A stretch of DNA of 64,000 nucleotides from Proales similis (Eukaryota; Rotifera; Eurotatoria; Ploima; Proalidae). The notes below the pieces were generated by a model. It worked only from the letters and a program-made list of their open reading frames with translations, was not told where the DNA came from and searched no databases. Positions 45,645 through 54,720 of the stretch are shown here, in pieces. Numbering within the stretch: the stretch's first letter is position 1; each line of letters opens with the position of its first letter. Made by a program: the position numbers and the translations under genes. The stretch spans positions 992,001-1,056,000 of the forward strand of contig JAGVRJ010000015.1 in assembly GCA_019059635.1 (NCBI GenBank). Direction: 5' to 3'.

Positions 45645-48002
45645 ATGGAATATTTCAGCCCTATGAAAAATGGCTCTTTGATGTTTATTATCACGATTAT
45701 CTTTTGGAAATTGGTCCTTAGTTTAGCAGGCGGCAAATGCCGCATTACTTCCAATAGTAAATACTTAAGAGCCTACTGCAACGAAGTAGCCTTGCAAGAT
45801 ATAAATATGAAACTGTTTAATATAAATTATAACGTGACCGACGATCTCTTTATAAAAACGCTTTCGATTCAAAGCGAATCTAAAAGCCTTTCGATCTCAA
45901 GCGAGCTCCGATTAAATAGTTTTACTTTTAAAGAAAAATTTGAGTTGTACTTGATGGGTTTTGAATCAATCCAACTCGATTTCAACCTTCAGTTCATCTA
46001 TGAAAAAACTGCCTCTGGTTGGAAATATTTATGGCTTCTCTACTACTTTCAATATTCAAACTTTCGCATCGAATATCGAAATAGGAAGAACTTACCGTGC
46101 GAGCTATCAATTCTACGGAATCTTACGGAAAACGCTCTAGCGCCGAAGCTAAGGGGCGACTTTCATCTATTCACAGGAGTCAAATATGAAGAAAACACAT
46201 GCAGCGTGATTCTTAGTCGGGCAGACCTTGATTATTTAAAGATAAACGGCTTGGTCGAGTCACTGATCGAACGCAATATTCTTGGCTTTGACAACCTCAC
46301 CGACGGAGGTAAACTTCCTCCATTGCGTCACAGAATAACTAATCTCCAGCTGCGCAACGTCTACAGAGTCCGTCTCTCGACAAGAATATTCTCATTACAA
46401 GTGATGAGCACCATATATTTGATGCAGAGCGTTTTAATCGACGGCGTCGTGAGCGAGGTCGAGCCAGGGCTGTTGAGATTTGCCTATGCCTATGAATACT
46501 CCTTGAATATAATAAATCTAAGGGAATTTCTTGTCAACAATCCAAGATGGATCGTTAATATAAATTTGCGCAAGCTGAATTGCACAGTTTATCTCAAACA
46601 GAGAAGCGATGATAATGACGATGGATTACCATCCGCGATAGAAAGGTTTATAAAGTACAAGTTCGATGACGAGGACTTTTGCGCCTTCAGATACTATCCT
46701 GTCAAGAACCAAAGGATACAATTCATTGTAACTGGATTGAACATTTCTCGAACCACGTGCCCTCTGCAGTTTCTCTTGAGAAAAGAATGCGAAGTGGGCA
46801 GTTCGATCGATGCGGCAAACAAATCGTTCTGCTGCAACACAACCGAGATGCTCGAGAGATGTGACATTCAAAATGTCACTCAAACAAGCTCTAGAGTGGA
46901 CAAGTTCACAAGCATCTACGACCACATATTCAGAATCGAGCTGGCCAAGTTCATTTTCGCCATTCTCCTTCATCCGATCGCGTGTCTGCTCGGCTTCCTG
47001 TTCAACTGCCTGTCTGCTTGGGTCATCAAGCAGATGAACAAGGACGGAGGCAGAGGCAAGCACCAGGGCCAGAAGAACGCCGCAGACCGCCAAGAGAAGC
47101 TGTTCGGCTACTTCTTCTTCAACGCGCTGTTCAGCGCCGGCTTCTGCCTTGTGAGCGTGCCCGAGCTGCTCACGCGCTGTGTGCGCTTCAACGGCATCTA
47201 CTGCTCGCCGTTCATCGCCACCGACTGGGTGAGGGTCTACTACTTGGCGGGCATCGTGTTGGTGGGCAACGTCTGCAAACTGGGCGCCAACCTGACCCAG
47301 TGCAGCTTCACTCTCTACCGCTTCTTCATCAACACCGACGACGGCAAGAGCAAGTGGCGCAGCAAGTTCCTAAAAGCCAGGCCTAGAAATGTCGCTTCGG
47401 TCTTTCTGGTGATTGCAATCGTCATCACGTTGCCTCAAATGTTCTTCAACGAGGGCTATACGATAAAGAGCATAACAGGAATGAAGGGGTTTGACATGTT
47501 TCTTTATGACCATCATGACTCCCGTAACTTCGAGAGCAGTCCGGCTCTGATAGCCATCTATGTATTGAATCTGGTGTTTAACGAGCTATTGAGCACTTGC
47601 TTCAACTTGGTCGTGGATCTCAAGCTGCTCTCGTTCGTCCGAGCAGTAGCCCGTGATCAAAAGAGTCTCGCCTCAGCCCATAAGAACAAAGAGAAGGAAG
47701 AGGTGGAGAAGAGGCTGAGCAAGATGATCATCTTCAACGGCATTCTCAGTATAGTCTTCAAGACCCCACAGATGGTCATTAGTTTGGTCAAGACCAGTGA
47801 GTTCATCTCTAAGTTGTTTAAAGATGATTTGCTCACAAATTCTTGGTGCATGTTTGCTTATGCCTATTTTGACTCGATCTGCTTAAATTTGCTCTCTATA
47901 GTCCAATCGCTTGCTTCCTTTGCATTTTCACTCAATTTCTTTCTTTTTTATTTTCTTAATTCACCTTTTAATTCGCAGGCTAAAAAGATGATCTATTTTT
48001 GA
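45645..48002 (+). CDS. Orphan 7TM receptor, array gene 3
   Basis: Intronless, 785 residues. Signal peptide LMFIITIIFWKLVLSLAGG, ectodomain, 7TM core and a tail ending NSPFNSQAKKMIYF. It shares the 271-bp identical tract with gene 2. Its stalk (EVGSSIDAANKSFCCNTTEM) is nearest genes 2 and 4, but DHIFRIELAKF is shared with gene 5. Its loop before TM1 reads LHPIACLLG. AATAAA at 48043-48048, 41 nt past the stop, is a good poly(A) signal. Confidence 0.85.
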   Translation: MEYFSPMKNGSLMFIITIIFWKLVLSLAGGKCRITSNSKYLRAYCNEVALQDINMKLFNINYNVTDDLFIKTLSIQSESKSLSISSELRLNSFTFKEKFELYLMGFESIQLDFNLQFIYEKTASGWKYLWLLYYFQYSNFRIEYRNRKNLPCELSILRNLTENALAPKLRGDFHLFTGVKYEENTCSVILSRADLDYLKINGLVESLIERNILGFDNLTDGGKLPPLRHRITNLQLRNVYRVRLSTRIFSLQVMSTIYLMQSVLIDGVVSEVEPGLLRFAYAYEYSLNIINLREFLVNNPRWIVNINLRKLNCTVYLKQRSDDNDDGLPSAIERFIKYKFDDEDFCAFRYYPVKNQRIQFIVTGLNISRTTCPLQFLLRKECEVGSSIDAANKSFCCNTTEMLERCDIQNVTQTSSRVDKFTSIYDHIFRIELAKFIFAILLHPIACLLGFLFNCLSAWVIKQMNKDGGRGKHQGQKNAADRQEKLFGYFFFNALFSAGFCLVSVPELLTRCVRFNGIYCSPFIATDWVRVYYLAGIVLVGNVCKLGANLTQCSFTLYRFFINTDDGKSKWRSKFLKARPRNVASVFLVIAIVITLPQMFFNEGYTIKSITGMKGFDMFLYDHHDSRNFESSPALIAIYVLNLVFNELLSTCFNLVVDLKLLSFVRAVARDQKSLASAHKNKEKEEVEKRLSKMIIFNGILSIVFKTPQMVISLVKTSEFISKLFKDDLLTNSWCMFAYAYFDSICLNLLSIVQSLASFAFSLNFFLFYFLNSPFNSQAKKMIYF
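46027..46297 (+). repeat. 271-bp tract identical to 43240-43510 (copy in gene 3)
   Basis: Second copy of the tract. It ends at GACAACCT, after which gene 3 reads CACCGACGGAGG and gene 2 AACTGAAGAAGG. Confidence 0.85.
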
Positions 48003-48473
48003 TTTTTCTCTATCAATTCGGCTGCTTTGTTTCTTGTTTTGGAATAAAATATCTGCCTTTTTCGATTGGCTGCTTAGGAAAGAGGTAAGAGTCCCAATCA
48101 GATCAAATTAGTCCTGATCTCTCTTTCATTCGTTTCAAAGTGTTAACGAATTATCGGCATTTGAAAATTTTAGCTCCGCTCTTTTTTATATCCGCCATGA
48201 CGTTCACAGGCGGTGTTTTCACTTCAATTTTTTTTTTTCGATTGTTTCTTAAATGCGAATTGAAAATGACACTTTTGACGAATTCGTTTTATATTTGGAT
48301 TTCTTGCTGTAAAATTTGTGTTTTTCTCACCTCTGAAACGAGAGGCTTTAATCAGCCGAAATGTTTAAAATAAACGGATTGCAGGAAAACGCTTATTCAA
48401 ATTAACTGAAAGGACCTTTCGGTTCCGCAATCGACAATTGCCTACGAACAAATTTTAGACTATTTTGGTCAAC
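48003..48473. other. Spacer between receptor genes 3 and 4
   Basis: 471 bp, AT-rich; AATAAA at 48043-48048 belongs to gene 3. No good copy of the recurrent motif. Confidence 0.6.
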
Positions 48474-50843
48474 ATGGTCAAGCTTCTGAAAACAAATAAT
48501 CAAAATTGGCTTCTTTCTTTGTCTTTTTTGTCTTTGCTTCTGAATGTTATCAAGGCAAATCGTGCCCAACTCTCTGAAAGTGATTCAAAGTTGTATCTGT
48601 TCTGCGATGAAGTAGAACTTGAAGAAATCAGCATGCAATATTTCATTGCGCATTTTAATCTGAACGCCACCTCAATAATCACAGGCTTGTCGGTTCAATC
48701 TCAATCGAAGCGATTTTCACTTTCAAACAAACTCAGCCTGCAGAGCTTTAAATTCAAAGAAGAAGTATCGGTGAACTGGTCCGGATTCCGATCGATTCAG
48801 CTCGATTTCGAAATCGAATCCGTTTGGGATTTGACTGGACCTGAGAGAAAAGAAATTGTAGCCACGTACTACTATCAGTATTCGAATTTTCGACTCGAAT
48901 ATAACAACCAGATCAATTTACCCTGCGAGCTCTCCCTCCTAAAGAACTTGACAAACAAGGCTCTCGGGACCAAGTTAAGAGGCGACTTTCATTTAATGAC
49001 TGCAGTGAGATACGATCAGAACATGTGCAGTGTGATCCTTAGCCAGGCCGACCTTGACTTTTTGAAAATAAACTGCTTGGTGGACTCGTTGATCGAACGC
49101 AACCTTCTTGACTTTGAAGACTTGACTGACGCCGGCCGGGTAGTCAGACTAGATCACAGGATCCACGGCTTCCAGATCCGCAACATATACCGAGTCCGTC
49201 TCTCTACCCGGCTCTTCTCTTTCCAAGTGTTTGATACGAGACATTTGGTGCACAGTATGCTCATCGATGGCATAGTGAGTGAGGCCGAGCCAGAGCTGTT
49301 CAGATTCGTAGATGCTCATCGATATCAACTTAATCTCAACAATCTAAGGGAGTTCCTGTTGAACAACCCTAAATGGATCGTCAATATCGGAATGAAACAT
49401 TCTTCGGTGCACATTTATTTTGAGCAAACTTATTATGACAATGATAAAGGATTTCCCTCCGAAATAGACACTTTCAAGAAATATGGCTTCGATGACGAAG
49501 ACTTTTGCGCCTTCAGATACTACCCGGTTGAAGATACGAGGATAGAGTTCTTTGTGACTGGATTGAACATTTCTCGAACCACTTGCTCTCTGCAGTTTCT
49601 CTTGAGAAAAGAATGCGAAGTGGGCAGTTCGATCGATGCAGCAAACAAATCGATCTGCTGCAACACAACCGAGATGCTCGAGAGATGTAACATTCAAGAT
49701 ATAACTCAAACAAGCTCTAGAGTGGACAAGTTCACAAGCATCTACGACCACATATTCAGCCTGGAGCTGGCCAAGTTCATTTTCGCCATTCTCCTTCATC
49801 CGATCGCGTGTCTGCTCGGCTTCCTGTTCAACTGCCTGTCTGCTTGGGTCATCAAGCAGATGAACAAGGACGGAGGCAGAGGCAAGCACCAGGGCCAGAA
49901 GAACGCCGCAGACCGCCAAGAGAAGCTGTTCGGCTACTTCTTCTTCAACGCGCTGTTCAGCGCCGGCTTCTGCCTTGTGAGCGTGCCCGAGCTGCTCACG
50001 CGCTGTGTGCGCTTCAACGGCATCTACTGCTCGCCGTTCATCGCCACCGACTGGGTGAGGGTCTACTACTTGGCGGGCATCGTGTTGGTGGGCAACGTCT
50101 GCAAACTGGGCGCCAACCTGACCCAGTGCAGCTTCACTCTCTACCGCTTCTTCATCAACACCGACGACGGCAAGAGCAAGTGGCGCAGCAAGTTCCTAAA
50201 AGCGAGGCCTCGAAATGTGGCCTCGATCTTTCTGGTGATTGCAATCGTCATCACGTTGCCTCAACTGTTCTTCAACGAGGGCTATACCATAAAGAGCATG
50301 ATCAACTTGATGGGATTTGACATGTTTCTATATGATCATCACAATGACTACCTTTTCGAGAACAGCCCTTCTCTCATCGCCATCTATGTTGTGAATTTGC
50401 TGTTCAACGAGGTGTTGAGCACTTGCTTCAACCTGGTCGTAGATCTCAAGCTGCTCTCGTTCGTGAGAGCCGTAGCCCGCAATCAAAAGAGTCTTGCCTC
50501 GGCCAATGGCAACAAAGAGAAAGAGGAGGTGGAGAAGAGGCTGAGCAAGATGATCATCTTTAACGGCATTCTCAGTATCCTGTTCAAGACGCCGCAAATG
50601 GTCGTCAGTTTGGCCAAGACATCGGAATTTCTTTCTAATTTATTGGACGCGAATTACATAAACAAATCCTGGTGTATGTTCGCATTCGCTTATTTTGACT
50701 CAATTTGCTTGAATCTTCTCTCGATTGCGCAGACTTTTGTAGCATTTCATTTTTCAGTCAATTTTTTACTTTTCTATTTGCTCAATCCACTTTTCAAACG
50801 TCATCTATTGGCTAGAATATTCTCCATAGCAATCGAGAAATGA
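48474..50843 (+). CDS. Orphan 7TM receptor, array gene 4 (mosaic)
   Basis: Intronless, 789 residues from the ATG at 48474. Signal peptide WLLSLSFLSLLLNVIKA, then a variant N-terminus lacking the first Cys of its paralogues. Ectodomain segments KHSSVHIYFEQ and YYPVEDTRIEF match genes 1 and 5, while the very next stretch (VTGLNISRTTC, FLLRKECEVGSS) matches genes 2 and 3. The core is shared. The tail differs (NFLLFYLLNPLFKRHLLARI). Unlike the others it has ANGNKEKEE in the loop after TM5. AATAAA at 50973-50978 follows the stop. Confidence 0.85.
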   Translation: MVKLLKTNNQNWLLSLSFLSLLLNVIKANRAQLSESDSKLYLFCDEVELEEISMQYFIAHFNLNATSIITGLSVQSQSKRFSLSNKLSLQSFKFKEEVSVNWSGFRSIQLDFEIESVWDLTGPERKEIVATYYYQYSNFRLEYNNQINLPCELSLLKNLTNKALGTKLRGDFHLMTAVRYDQNMCSVILSQADLDFLKINCLVDSLIERNLLDFEDLTDAGRVVRLDHRIHGFQIRNIYRVRLSTRLFSFQVFDTRHLVHSMLIDGIVSEAEPELFRFVDAHRYQLNLNNLREFLLNNPKWIVNIGMKHSSVHIYFEQTYYDNDKGFPSEIDTFKKYGFDDEDFCAFRYYPVEDTRIEFFVTGLNISRTTCSLQFLLRKECEVGSSIDAANKSICCNTTEMLERCNIQDITQTSSRVDKFTSIYDHIFSLELAKFIFAILLHPIACLLGFLFNCLSAWVIKQMNKDGGRGKHQGQKNAADRQEKLFGYFFFNALFSAGFCLVSVPELLTRCVRFNGIYCSPFIATDWVRVYYLAGIVLVGNVCKLGANLTQCSFTLYRFFINTDDGKSKWRSKFLKARPRNVASIFLVIAIVITLPQLFFNEGYTIKSMINLMGFDMFLYDHHNDYLFENSPSLIAIYVVNLLFNEVLSTCFNLVVDLKLLSFVRAVARNQKSLASANGNKEKEEVEKRLSKMIIFNGILSILFKTPQMVVSLAKTSEFLSNLLDANYINKSWCMFAFAYFDSICLNLLSIAQTFVAFHFSVNFLLFYLLNPLFKRHLLARIFSIAIEK

Positions 50844-51438
50844 ATCAATCAATCTACACTGATCTCAATTACAGAAAAGTCAATAGTATATATCGAATTA
50901 TAATAGCACTGTGGTGTTTCGGTTGCGACTGCTCTTTCTATTTGCTCAATCAAAACTTAAAAATTCAAATTCAATAAAGTATTCATCGGCCTGTTAAAAA
51001 AGAATTCTCATGATTCGCGACTCATTGAATAATTTTTGCACCATTCTAGCAATCATCTTTTATTGCCCTTCGCCATTCAGTGTTCAAACCGGTTAAATTT
51101 TTAACATCTATACACCTCTTTTCCTTTAAACAAATATGTTTCAAAGCATCTCCTGTGTCTCTGCTTGTTTCCAACGATTAAAATAGGCGGTTTACTAGGC
51201 CTTTTCTCTCACCTTTTTTTTTTAAGTGATAATGTTTTCACACTTGGATCGAATGCTTTCTTGTCATCTTTTGCTTCTATTCCACTTTGTCGGCTCATAA
51301 AAGGCTTTCTTGCGAATGAAAAAAATAAAATCGATTTTAGGGATTTTTAAAATTTTTTTTTCTAAAGCTAATTGCCAATTCCTATTGAACCATTGCTTAC
51401 ACAACAGAAATTCTCCTTATTGTCATAAAGAGCAGAAT
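50844..51438. other. Spacer between receptor genes 4 and 5
   Basis: 595 bp, AT-rich, the longest spacer in the array. The gene 5 frame is open upstream to 51310, but the signal-peptide-compatible ATG is at 51439. Confidence 0.55.
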
Positions 51439-53811
51439 ATGGACTTCATTTTGAGAGAGAAGAATCGACATGTGATTATCATTTGGGTCATTTTATCTTT
51501 GCTTTTGTATTGGAATAGAGCAGAAAAGTGCGTAGTTATTGATGGCCTCCATGATTTCAATGCCTATTGCTATGAAGTTGAGCTGAAAGACATAAACATG
51601 CACTATTTCAGCCTGAAGCACAATATCAGTAAGATATCCACTCTTGGCAGCTTGTCTATTCAGTCGCAATCAAAGCGACTTTCGCTTTCGAACAAGTTAA
51701 GCCTGCAGAGTTTTAGATTCAAAGATGAATTCTCCATAAACTGGTCCGGATTCAGATCAATTTCGCTTGATTTCAAACTCGAGTCCATCTGGGATTTTAC
51801 CGAGCCGGTGCAAAAAGAAATAATCGCTTCATACTACTATCAATACTCGAACTTTCAACTCGAAGGGAAGAACGATTTACCCTGCGAGCTATCGATTTTG
51901 ATGAATATTACATTCAATGCCGTCGAAGCTAAGCTCAGAGGCGAATTCTTTCTATTTTACGCAGTGAAATATTATGAGAACACATGTAGTGTGATCTTCA
52001 GTCAGGCTAATATAGAGCACTTGTACATCAATGGGCTGGTAAACTCGCTGGTCGAGCGTAATATTCTTGGCTTCCAAGATCTGACAGATAGAGGAACGGT
52101 GGTCAAATTGAACCACAAGATTCACGGCTTCCAGCTGCGCAACGTCTACAGGGTTCGTCTTTCAACCAGCCTATTCTCGCTGCAAGTGTTCAACACCGAA
52201 AATTTGATGCACAGTGTGTTTATTGATGGCATTGTGAATGAGGTCGAGCCGGAGCTGTTCAGATTCGTAGATGCTCATCATTACGAGCTAAACCTCAAAA
52301 ATCTGAGGCAGTTCCTGGTAAATAATCCGAAATGGATCGTCAATATCGGACTGAAACACTCTTCGGTGCACATCTACTTTGAACAACATAACCTGGAAAA
52401 TCAATACGGGTTTCCGTCAGTGATCGACACCTTTGATAAATATGGCTTCGATGACGAGGACTTTTGCGCTTTCAGATACTACCCGGTTGAAGATACGAGG
52501 ATCAAGTTCCGTTTCAGCCGTTTGAAAATAAATCAAACCACGTGCACAATTCAGTTTTTGTCGCGCAGTAAATGCCTCGATGAAAGTCCAATGAATGAGC
52601 AAAACAAATCGATCTGCTGCAACACAACCGAGATGCTCGAGAGATGTGACATTCAAGATATAACTCAAACAAGCTCTAGAGTGGACAAGTTCACAAGCAT
52701 CTACGACCACATATTCAGAATCGAGCTGGCCAAGTTCATTTTCGCCATTCTCCTTCATCCGATCGCGTGTCTGCTCGGCTTCCTGTTCAACTGCCTGTCT
52801 GCTTGGGTCATCAAGCAGATGAACAAGGACGGAGGCAGAGGCAAGCACCAGGGCCAGAAGAACGCCGCAGACCGCCAAGAGAAGCTGTTCGGCTACTTCT
52901 TCTTCAACGCGCTGTTCAGCGCCGGCTTCTGCCTTGTGAGCGTGCCCGAGCTGCTCACGCGCTGTGTGCGCTTCAACGGCATCTACTGCTCGCCGTTCAT
53001 CGCCACCGACTGGGTGAGGGTCTACTACTTGGCGGGCATCGTGTTGGTGGGCAACGTCTGCAAACTGGGCGCCAACCTGACCCAGTGCAGCTTCACTCTC
53101 TACCGCTTCTTCATCAACACCGACGACGGCAAGAGCAAGTGGCGCAGCAAGTTCCTAAAAGCGAGGCCTCGAAATGTGGCTTCGGTCTTTCTGTTTATCT
53201 CCATTATTCTCACAATCCCTCAGCTGTTCTTCAATGAGGGTTACACCATCAAGAGCGTTCTAAATCTTATAGGGTTTGACTTTTTTCTCTACAATCACCA
53301 TAGCGCAAGCTACTTTGAAAAGAATCCGGCTTTTGTGGTCATGTATGTTGTGAATCTGTTGTTCAACGAGGTGTTGAGCACTTGCTTCAACCTGGTCGTG
53401 GATCTCAAGCTGCTCTCGTTCGTGCGAGCAGTAGCCCGCAATCAAAAGAGTCTCGCCTCAGCCCATAAGAACAAAGAGAAAGAGGAGGTGGAGAAGAGGC
53501 TGAGCAAAATGATCATCTTCAACGGCATTGTTAACATTCTTTTAAAGACCCCTCAGATGGTGGTCAGTTCAGTCAAGACTTGGGAATTTCTTTCAAAAAT
53601 GCTCACTTTTCTTTATTTTTTTAATCTATCTGATTATCTCCCATCTTCCTGGTGCATGTTCGAGTATTCTTATTTTGATTCAATTTGCCTGAATTTGCTT
53701 TCAATTGCGCAGTCTTTGGCAATCTTAACTTATTCCGTAAATTTCATTCTTTTTCTCTTGTTTAACCAGAATTACAAGCGTACCATCAAGACGCTCTTTT
53801 TCTCCAATTAG
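51439..53811 (+). CDS. Orphan 7TM receptor, array gene 5
   Basis: Intronless, 790 residues. Start at 51439 puts a signal peptide (HVIIIWVILSLLLYW) right before the first Cys. Ectodomain features match gene 1 (KHSSVHIYFEQ; CTIQFLSRSKCL), while the stalk and core match gene 3 (DHIFRIELAKF). The TM4-TM5 loop is its own (FNEGYTIKSVLNLIGFDFFL). TM6 has LKTP; the TM6-TM7 loop is about six residues longer than in the others; TM7 has NFILF, then FNQNYKRT. Last gene of the array; the next gene is on the opposite strand. Confidence 0.85.
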   Translation: MDFILREKNRHVIIIWVILSLLLYWNRAEKCVVIDGLHDFNAYCYEVELKDINMHYFSLKHNISKISTLGSLSIQSQSKRLSLSNKLSLQSFRFKDEFSINWSGFRSISLDFKLESIWDFTEPVQKEIIASYYYQYSNFQLEGKNDLPCELSILMNITFNAVEAKLRGEFFLFYAVKYYENTCSVIFSQANIEHLYINGLVNSLVERNILGFQDLTDRGTVVKLNHKIHGFQLRNVYRVRLSTSLFSLQVFNTENLMHSVFIDGIVNEVEPELFRFVDAHHYELNLKNLRQFLVNNPKWIVNIGLKHSSVHIYFEQHNLENQYGFPSVIDTFDKYGFDDEDFCAFRYYPVEDTRIKFRFSRLKINQTTCTIQFLSRSKCLDESPMNEQNKSICCNTTEMLERCDIQDITQTSSRVDKFTSIYDHIFRIELAKFIFAILLHPIACLLGFLFNCLSAWVIKQMNKDGGRGKHQGQKNAADRQEKLFGYFFFNALFSAGFCLVSVPELLTRCVRFNGIYCSPFIATDWVRVYYLAGIVLVGNVCKLGANLTQCSFTLYRFFINTDDGKSKWRSKFLKARPRNVASVFLFISIILTIPQLFFNEGYTIKSVLNLIGFDFFLYNHHSASYFEKNPAFVVMYVVNLLFNEVLSTCFNLVVDLKLLSFVRAVARNQKSLASAHKNKEKEEVEKRLSKMIIFNGIVNILLKTPQMVVSSVKTWEFLSKMLTFLYFFNLSDYLPSSWCMFEYSYFDSICLNLLSIAQSLAILTYSVNFILFLLFNQNYKRTIKTLFFSN

Positions 53812-53869
53812 CCCTCTTTTATCTTTTATTTCAATTTTTTCATTGTAATCTTTTCTCAATTTATTTAGT

Positions 53870-54497
53870 TCAATTGAAGTCGAGCCGCTCGACGGCTTCG
53901 ATTCCGTTTAGATCGTCGTCCAACTGCTCGTATTCGTCCGCATTGTCTTGTTCGGTTCCTTTCTGCTCTTCTTTTTCACAATCGCTCGCCTGCTTGTTGT
54001 GATTTGTGTCTATTCGTCGCTTGTGCATTTGTCTGATTCGTTCGATCTTCTCCGACTTGAGCTCAATTTCCGAAGCCCTCTGAATAACGGCCAGGCGTTC
54101 CATCTTTTCTCTGAATCGCAAATCGCCTAATTGTTCATTAAAAATCATTCTTGAGTGCGGGCAAGTGAAGAATTGTCGGTGAAAAGTCTACTCACGCTCG
54201 CTGACTACAAACGATGGCTTCATTGAGTTGTCAATTTCTTTTGTTCAATTTCGATTCAATCGAATGGTAGATGAAGATGGACTGTGGGCTTTAGTTACTT
54301 ATTGGACCCAGTTGGTTCGATTTAAGGCGTTGATTGATCTCCTTTGAGCACAGACTGGACTCAATGTGGGGCGCCAGATTCAACGATTTCCAGAACTGAA
54401 CCGCATGCTCAGACTGGTTGCGAGCGTCGGACTCGAATACGCTGGATTGGCCACTGCTCCGGGTGTCGATCTCGACCACAACCACCGACGATGTCAT
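53870..54497 (-). CDS. Small acidic-tailed protein, unrecognised, head-to-head with EFHB
   Basis: Exons 54497-54299, 54237-54196 and 54126-53870 join in phase to 165 residues; introns 61 and 69 nt. The start is the ATG giving MTSSVVVVEIDTRSSGQSS; the frame is open further upstream, so another 5' exon is possible. Mid-region: AVQFWKSLNLAPHIESSLC. A charged helix follows (RLAVIQRASEIELKSEKIER, RIRQMHKRRID) and then an acidic tail (NADEYEQLDDDLNGIEAVER). I do not recognise a family. Its ATG is 223 bp from that of EFHB on the opposite strand, which suggests a shared promoter and perhaps a ciliary role (inference). Confidence 0.65.
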
Positions 54498-54720
54498 CCG
54501 CTCCTCTGCTCGCTTCGGATCTCTACGCTCTTGGATTCGCAACTTTCAAGTCACATGCACACCATGTCCTTATGCACAATCACCATGGCTACGTAATTGT
54601 TGCGTTTGGCGTGCGCTAGTCTCCATGGCGAACGCGCGTATTTACTTCGCTTGTGCTGAAGCTTGCGATCCAGCAATTCTCTTTTACTTGCTCCAGCCGC
54701 CAGCTTGTTTAACGAGCACA
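54498..54720. promoter_or_regulatory. Probable bidirectional promoter of the 165-residue gene and EFHB
   Basis: 223 bp between two divergent start codons. I did not find an X-box/RFX palindrome by eye, but GGCTACGTAATTGTTGCG at about 54587-54604 could be tested as a divergent half-site. Confidence 0.4.

Larger units (their letters stand above)
41321..53195 (+). repeat. Homogenised core shared by all five receptor genes
   Basis: Five copies of about 593 bp at 41321-41913, 44040-44632, 46818-47410, 49644-50236 and 52603-53195. They run from the AACAAATC that opens the NKS codons to the start of TM4 (CTTTCTG). Differences are few and mostly single bases (e.g. CGGTCGCG/CGATCGCG before TM1, CCTGGTG/CCTTGTG in TM2). 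Counted lines in copy 1 have 33/60 and 39/60 G+C, against 23/60 in a line of the ectodomain. A second, less perfect shared block covers TM5 and the following loop (about 42075-42245 in gene 1). Confidence 0.9.

Noticed and set aside
41485-53237. Repeated +1 and antisense frames of 130-280 codons inside the five receptor genes (MSARLPVQLP and related)
   Set aside because: They recur only because the GC-rich core is copied; they are stop-poor shadows of the receptor frame.
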